The translations under genes were made by a program, and so were the position numbers. A stretch of DNA of 64,000 bases, taken from the NCBI GenBank assembly GCA_002427605.1, contig DIRT01000019.1:1-64000 (forward strand), in the 5' to 3' direction. Below are positions 59,442 to 64,000 of this stretch, in pieces. Origin of the DNA: Bacteroidales bacterium UBA5429 (GTDB taxonomy: Bacteria > Bacteroidota > Bacteroidia > Bacteroidales > WCHB1-69). The first letter of the stretch is position 1. Every line of letters starts with the position of its first letter. The notes below the pieces were generated by a model that was not told where the DNA came from, ran no database searches, and saw only the letters and a list, made by a program, of their open reading frames with translations.

Positions 59442-60818
59442 TTAGAAGGAGTATTTTGCTTTGATGACAAACATATCATAATCCTGGATGGCACTGAACA
59501 TTCCTGCTCCTTTCCCTTTCATCCATATATAAGAGAGCGTGATAGCCACCTCCGGAATCGGATTGTAGATTATTTCAGGCATATAAACGAGGGAGTAGTT
59601 CTCTTTGACTTCTTTCCAGTTATTGACAATGAAAGCGCCACTTAAAGGCACTACGGATAGTTTGCCGTCAAAGAAAGGATGATTATACTGCACAAAGAAG
59701 TAATCGTTCAATTCTCCCTGTCCTCTTTCATGGAAGAACCCGTGCATCCATTGAAGGTTAATGTAGCCACCTTTGGGAAAATGGTAGTCTGTTCCCAAAA
59801 TCCATTTCACATAAGGCTCATTTTTACCTATGACCAAAGAGTCGGTTATGGTGGGATCCATAGTAGGCACAATATTCCTCACGATAGTCTTGACATAGAG
59901 GTCTTTATCCAGTTTGGTGATGGCTGCCTCTCCCCAGAAACCCATTCCCCCAATATTGGTCGAGAAGTCAAGCCCAAAGACATGATGTCGAATAAAGGAG
60001 AGTTGGGCTTCTACATCGATATAGGTGTACCAAGGATAGATGTTAATCCCGGGAGTTACATCCACTTGCGTTAATTCGGGGATTCCATTGACTCCGTACA
60101 GATAGCTGGCTGAGAAATCAATACCTTTGATGTGTCCTTTGAGTCTGAACCCGAGTGTGGATTGATCTTTAAACCTGAAAGCGGGCTGATTGAGATGAAT
60201 ATTGAGCGAGTTCAATGTAACATCTTCAGGCACTTCAAATTCAGGCATAAGCGCATTGGCGAATACTCCTGCCGGCAGGTTGACCGGTTGGAAAAAGGGC
60301 ATCCAGACCCCTTGAATAGAAAAATCGCCTTTGAAATAGTAGGTCAGGTTCACCGCATCCGATCCTCGATGGCGTCCCATATCGAAAATATCCTCAACAT
60401 CTAAGGGATTGAGATTATCGGTGGGGTTCATTTTATCGGCAGTACCCCACGCAATACGTTGTCTCCCTATTTTGAGATCCAGATTTTCGAAAAGGAAATC
60501 ATCCACCTGAAAGTAGGCTTCTCTCAGCTGAATATTGAACGGGTCAATTTTCTCATTATTAAAGAGAGAACCCATTTCATTATATTTCGGGACACCGAAA
60601 TTACGAGCCCAGAGGTTAGCGTAGAATTTCCCACGGTTCACCTTTTTTTCCAATTTGAGGTCTAATCGTGTTTCATTCCATATCCAACCACTATCCACAC
60701 TGGTTGTTACACGCTGGTCTGTGGAAATTGTCCCGTAAATTTTTAAAGCAGACTCCTCCTGTGCTTTACCAAGCAGGTAGAGGAGGAGTAAACTGCTTAT
60801 GAAAATCCATTTTTTCAT
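59442..60818 (-). CDS. DUF1302-like outer-membrane barrel protein (458 aa)
   Basis: It has a signal peptide (MKKWIFISSLLLLYLLGKAQ) and is a strand-rich barrel ending in a terminal Phe (FVIKAKYSF). The stretch LKIGRQRIAWGTADKMNPTDNLNP resembles the GRQ...WG...NP signature of DUF1302 proteins, barrels found with MMPL exporters. It begins 1 bp after the LolA-like gene ends, so the three genes form a tight unit. A role as the outer-membrane part of an envelope lipid exporter is inferred from this context, not from a known ligand. Confidence 0.72.
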   Translation of the reverse strand: MKKWIFISSLLLLYLLGKAQEESALKIYGTISTDQRVTTSVDSGWIWNETRLDLKLEKKVNRGKFYANLWARNFGVPKYNEMGSLFNNEKIDPFNIQLREAYFQVDDFLFENLDLKIGRQRIAWGTADKMNPTDNLNPLDVEDIFDMGRHRGSDAVNLTYYFKGDFSIQGVWMPFFQPVNLPAGVFANALMPEFEVPEDVTLNSLNIHLNQPAFRFKDQSTLGFRLKGHIKGIDFSASYLYGVNGIPELTQVDVTPGINIYPWYTYIDVEAQLSFIRHHVFGLDFSTNIGGMGFWGEAAITKLDKDLYVKTIVRNIVPTMDPTITDSLVIGKNEPYVKWILGTDYHFPKGGYINLQWMHGFFHERGQGELNDYFFVQYNHPFFDGKLSVVPLSGAFIVNNWKEVKENYSLVYMPEIIYNPIPEVAITLSYIWMKGKGAGMFSAIQDYDMFVIKAKYSF

Positions 60819-60819
60819 C

Positions 60820-61551
60820 TTAATTGATTAATTTTCTGATTGTAAATTCATCATCTGACAACCCTTGATCATACTTAGGTTGAATCATTTGGATCTGAGT
60901 TTTGCTTCCTTTTTTGAGGTCAAACATGGTAATTTCAGATGCTGACCAATATTTTCCCACTTTTGCAAATGTATAGGTGGTTTCTTTGATTTTTTCATTT
61001 TTTTGATCATAAAAATCAGTAGAAATAGGATAATACTCAGTTTTATGAATTTTGGCTATAATTTTGGAATATGCACTTTTTGTTTTAGGAGTGAGCTCAA
61101 GAACATAATATTTGTCAGTAGTTTCAATCAGTTTGGCATTGTATTTATCACTGAATGGTTGTGCTTGCATATCATCGTAGGAGAAGTCTGTGCCGGCAAA
61201 TTTTTGTGATTTTACACTACTGGAGATGCGTCGTTCTTTTCCAAAAGAGGGTAGATAGATGTACATCACATCATTAGGAAGTGAAAGCATGGCAATACCT
61301 GCCTGGGATGCGGGTGAAGTGAATCGGAATAATCTCATTTCTTGTCCTTTTTGAATAACAGTAGATTCCCGAACCTCCTGTTTCCCGCTTTTAGAAGTGA
61401 TGATAATCTTGTTTTTAGCTGAAAGGTCTTTAGCTGAAAACATCACTTGATCTAATTTTTTTAAAATTTCTGTTCCGGTTTGGGCATATCCTTGATATCC
61501 CAAGCCTAAGCTAAATAAAATAGCTAATAGAATGGCTGTTGTTTTTTTCAT
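60820..61551 (-). CDS. LolA-like outer-membrane lipoprotein-sorting protein (243 aa)
   Basis: It has a signal peptide (MKKTTAILLAILFSLGLGY-QGYAQ) and a periplasmic LolA-type beta half-barrel, with VRESTVIQKGQEMRLFRFTS, DVMYIYLPSFGKERRISSS, KFAGTDFSYDDM and the closing DDEFTIRKLIN. This is the branch often labelled 'outer membrane lipoprotein-sorting protein' that occurs with MMPL transporters, not the core LolA. ATG 61551 is chosen because the longer frame begins at a TTG. It sits 34 bp after the MMPL gene and is predicted to carry a lipid or lipoprotein cargo across the periplasm. Confidence 0.85.
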   Translation of the reverse strand: MKKTTAILLAILFSLGLGYQGYAQTGTEILKKLDQVMFSAKDLSAKNKIIITSKSGKQEVRESTVIQKGQEMRLFRFTSPASQAGIAMLSLPNDVMYIYLPSFGKERRISSSVKSQKFAGTDFSYDDMQAQPFSDKYNAKLIETTDKYYVLELTPKTKSAYSKIIAKIHKTEYYPISTDFYDQKNEKIKETTYTFAKVGKYWSASEITMFDLKKGSKTQIQMIQPKYDQGLSDDEFTIRKLIN

Positions 61552-61585
61552 AGTTTTGTTTTTTTTATTGTTTTCAATTTTCAAT

Positions 61586-63829
61586 TTATTCTAAGCCTTT
61601 GAGACGGCGTCTTTTAAATCTCATGTTAATCAGTACCGGTAGTAGTGTCAGTGCTCCAATAGATGAGAAGAGCATCGAGAGGGCGATTAACAAGCCCATA
61701 TAACGCATAGGAATCAGATGCGAGAAGATCAAAATACTAAATCCGACACCCACGGAGATCGCATTGATTAGAATCGATTTTCCGATAATCAGGATTGAAC
61801 TTTCAGTTGCTTTACCAATGTCTCCGGTCTCTTTATAATAGTAGTTGAAGGCGTTCATGGTGTGGATAGAGTAGTCGATACCGATTCCCAGTACAATGCT
61901 GGCAACTGAAACGGTGGCAACATCCAGAGCAATACCGGTAAAGCCCATAAATCCAAAAACAGTGACCACGGTAGCCAGAATCGGTGTGATTCCCATAACT
62001 CCGTAAAGTAGCGATTTCAAAGAGATGGTTACCAGCAACAGAACCAGCACGATAGCGATTTCAAGACTGCCTAACTGACTCTTTAACAAGCTTTTATCCA
62101 TGTTGACGTAAACGGAAGGTATTCCACTTATTTCAATTTGGCAATCTTCGGTTTGATGTTCCGCGATATATTGTTCCATATCCTCAATAAACTCCTGAGT
62201 ATCTATTGTGCTAATGGAAGCAAAACGGGTTTGAATCAGCGCTTCATCGAGATCATCAGATACCAGTTGTCCCATTATTTCTTGTCCTTCCAGTAAAAAC
62301 CAAAGCTGCTCAATTTTAGCCCGATCATCCGGGATTTGTACACCCTCACCCATGGCATCGTTCATCTGTTCAACCAAATCAACAACGGAAGTGATGTTGG
62401 AGATATAGGGGTTCTTTTTCATAAATAGCGCACATTCTTTCATTTTGTGTAGAAATTCCGGATCCTGAACATCACCTTTAAAGCGAACAAAGACCGGTGC
62501 AGAGCCTCCAAAATGATCTTGCAGCGTTTCCTCAGCTAAACGAGTTTCACTCTTTTTGGGGAAGAAAGAGGCTAAGTTGGTGCTTCGGTTAATCAGAAAT
62601 GTACCTACAATACCAAGTACTACGATGGCGCCCCACGTTGCGAGTATATACTTAGGATGTTTCACTACCAGTTTGCTGATAGGTTGGAGTACATAGCGGT
62701 TGAGTAGCGGACTTTCACTTTTTGTTTTTTTCTTCTTTGGAGGAGCAAAAGAGAGGACTGCCGGAACAAAGGTGAGTGCGAGCAGGAAGGAGAAGAATGT
62801 TCCTACAGCGGCGAAAATCCCAAAATCCTTAATCATAGTCAGATAGGAACCAAAAATGAAAGAAATAAAACCAAATACAGTAGTTAGTGAGGAGAGAAAT
62901 ACGGGAACGATGAGGTAACGGAGTGACTTCACAATACCGGCATGGTAATCCTCCTGCTGATTTTCAGTAACATGGTTGATAACGTGGATAGCGTAAGCAC
63001 ATCCTACGGCAAACAGCACTACAGGAATGATTCCTCCAATCATGGTAATGTTGTATCCCAGAATCGACATCAGCCCCAAGGTCCAGGTAATCGCAATACC
63101 CACGGAAATGAGTGGTAGAATCCCCCCCCTAATAGATTTAAAACTTAAAAAGAGAATAATTAAAAGGACCAAAAAGACGGTGGGAATGAGCCAAAGCATA
63201 TCTTTAAAAATGATATCGGACAGCTCCATCATCATCATCGGAAGTCCTCCGTAAAGAATCTCCTGATCCAATTGCAGTGCGTTAATCTCTTCTCGAATAA
63301 CATTTCCCACCTCCTCCTGATTGACATCAGCAGACATGGTAAATACAATAATTGTAGCTTTATGGTCGGTTGAAACGATCGCACCCTGATACATTTCTTG
63401 CTCTTCAACGCGTTTTTTAAGAGCCTTGAGTTGTTCATCGCTGTAGGGTAGCAGATCAGTATCAACCAGGTGTCCCACTTCAATACCATACTCATCGGAA
63501 TGGATGTCGATAACGTTTGTTAAACTGTTAACACTCTCAATTCCATCACTGTTTTGGATTAGTTCAGTAATCGTATTAATATCTGATAAAGTACGGTTGG
63601 AGTAAAGGGAATCACTTTTAATAATCACCACACCCATGGCACTTCCCTGATACTTTTCTCCAATCTCCTTGTAAAGTACGGCAGCAGGATCATCCTCCGG
63701 TAAAGAATTGATAATATCAGAGTTAATTTTGAGGTCCATCATCTTTATTCCCATAAAAACGGTGATGGCAGCAATAATTAGAATGACCAGGTTTCTAAAT
63801 TGGATAATAAATTTTGATACTTTGTTCAT
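61586..63829 (-). CDS. MMPL/RND-family lipid transporter (747 aa)
   Basis: It is an inner-membrane exporter of the RND superfamily in the MMPL/HpnN group that moves lipids or hydrophobic cargo. Residues about 13-30 form helix 1, a periplasmic loop follows to about 200, then helices 2-6 with VGIAITWTLGLMSILGYN and AVGCAYAIHVINHV, a second periplasmic loop at about 410-590, and helices 8-12 ending LLPVLINMRFKRRR. VASIVLGIGIDYSIHTMNAF in helix 10 carries the Asp of the proton relay. The unit continues with the LolA-like and barrel genes and is preceded by the tail of a probable TetR gene. Confidence 0.92.
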   Translation of the reverse strand: MNKVSKFIIQFRNLVILIIAAITVFMGIKMMDLKINSDIINSLPEDDPAAVLYKEIGEKYQGSAMGVVIIKSDSLYSNRTLSDINTITELIQNSDGIESVNSLTNVIDIHSDEYGIEVGHLVDTDLLPYSDEQLKALKKRVEEQEMYQGAIVSTDHKATIIVFTMSADVNQEEVGNVIREEINALQLDQEILYGGLPMMMMELSDIIFKDMLWLIPTVFLVLLIILFLSFKSIRGGILPLISVGIAITWTLGLMSILGYNITMIGGIIPVVLFAVGCAYAIHVINHVTENQQEDYHAGIVKSLRYLIVPVFLSSLTTVFGFISFIFGSYLTMIKDFGIFAAVGTFFSFLLALTFVPAVLSFAPPKKKKTKSESPLLNRYVLQPISKLVVKHPKYILATWGAIVVLGIVGTFLINRSTNLASFFPKKSETRLAEETLQDHFGGSAPVFVRFKGDVQDPEFLHKMKECALFMKKNPYISNITSVVDLVEQMNDAMGEGVQIPDDRAKIEQLWFLLEGQEIMGQLVSDDLDEALIQTRFASISTIDTQEFIEDMEQYIAEHQTEDCQIEISGIPSVYVNMDKSLLKSQLGSLEIAIVLVLLLVTISLKSLLYGVMGITPILATVVTVFGFMGFTGIALDVATVSVASIVLGIGIDYSIHTMNAFNYYYKETGDIGKATESSILIIGKSILINAISVGVGFSILIFSHLIPMRYMGLLIALSMLFSSIGALTLLPVLINMRFKRRRLKGLE

Positions 63830-63947
63830 GTTAGTAGTAGTTTTTTCTGTTTTTTCTTTCTGTTTTTATACTTTTTATACTTTTGTTGTTTTTAAGTCAG
63901 TTTATAAGTCAAAAAAATGGGTTAAAATAATCATTTCATTAATTTTT

Positions 63948-64000
63948 TTAAGGTCTGATACCTTTGATGAGAATTTCAATCAGGTCATCAAAGTGAGGGG
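63948..64000 (-). CDS. 3' end of a probable TetR-family regulator (partial)
   Basis: The minus-strand frame ends HFDDLIEILIKGIRP then stop at 63950-63948. The L-I-x-I-L-x-K-G-I-[RK]-P ending is typical of TetR-family C-termini. The gene runs off the window, so the assignment rests on 16 residues. A TetR regulator before an MMPL unit is a common arrangement. Confidence 0.4.
   Translation of the reverse strand, partial: PHFDDLIEILIKGIRP

Overview
This window reads as chromosomal DNA of a member of the Bacteroidota (Bacteroidetes), probably Bacteroidales-like, at roughly 40% G+C. The evidence is consistent: promoters have the Bacteroidota -7 box TAnnTTTG, gene starts mostly lack a Shine-Dalgarno sequence, and the genes include a type IX secretion (T9SS) cargo with a C-terminal sorting domain, a PorV/PorQ-family barrel, a MurA with Asp in place of the active-site Cys, a PPi-type phosphofructokinase, and many secreted proteins ending their signal peptide in 'AQ' or 'SQ'. 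I see no transposase, prophage or CRISPR array, so this is mostly ordinary core genome with a few accessory islands and repeat-rich gaps.

Layout. 0.8-16.7 kb: a giant 4778-residue surface protein built from about 46 Ig-like units, followed by an OmpA-type barrel protein. 17.0-28.3 kb (minus strand): a broken patatin phospholipase, cysS, a long-chain acyl-CoA synthetase, mfd, an OsmC-like protein, then recQ-birA. 28.3-32.3 kb (plus): a putative lipoprotein, PPi-phosphofructokinase, murA, msrA. 32.3-32.9 kb: a repeat-rich gap holding a truncated secreted-protein gene. 33.0-39.0 kb (minus): a five-gene unit of lipoprotein, phosphatidylserine decarboxylase, glycosyltransferase, MBOAT O-acyltransferase and its likely SGNH-like partner. 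39.2-49.7 kb: antiporter, PorV/PorQ-family protein, deoC, HU, a tiny basic ribosome-associated protein, RNase G, recX, prfB (with programmed +1 frameshift), thiL (minus), nth, a hypothetical and rpmB. 49.9-55.7 kb: TonB-dependent receptor, MORN/YwqK-type secreted protein, LysM lytic transglycosylase and tRNA-Arg(TCT). 55.9-58.0 kb: a DUF2089 regulator with a Yip1-like membrane protein, then two Hsp20 genes behind a sigma-54-type promoter. 58.4-64.0 kb: a LuxE-like acyl-activating protein, convergent with a three-gene lipid-export-type unit (MMPL/RND transporter, LolA-like periplasmic protein, DUF1302-like barrel) and the tail of a probable TetR regulator.

The most unusual signals are: (1) a higher-order A-B-C domain triplet of about 800-890 bp, repeated ten times in the giant gene; (2) an unrecognised intergenic element, GAGTGGGG then 41-42 nt to a C6 run, in four copies, embedded in a mosaic of short tandem and palindromic modules shared between gaps; (3) a sigma-54-like promoter with inverted repeats in front of the hsp20 pair, next to twin hairpins that carry a compensatory base-pair change; (4) three 21-bp-phased direct repeats upstream of the DUF2089 gene; (5) an RF2 frameshift site that depends on an SD-like pairing in a phylum where the anti-SD is largely hidden. 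All family assignments are from reading the sequence and from memory of the families; nothing was searched.
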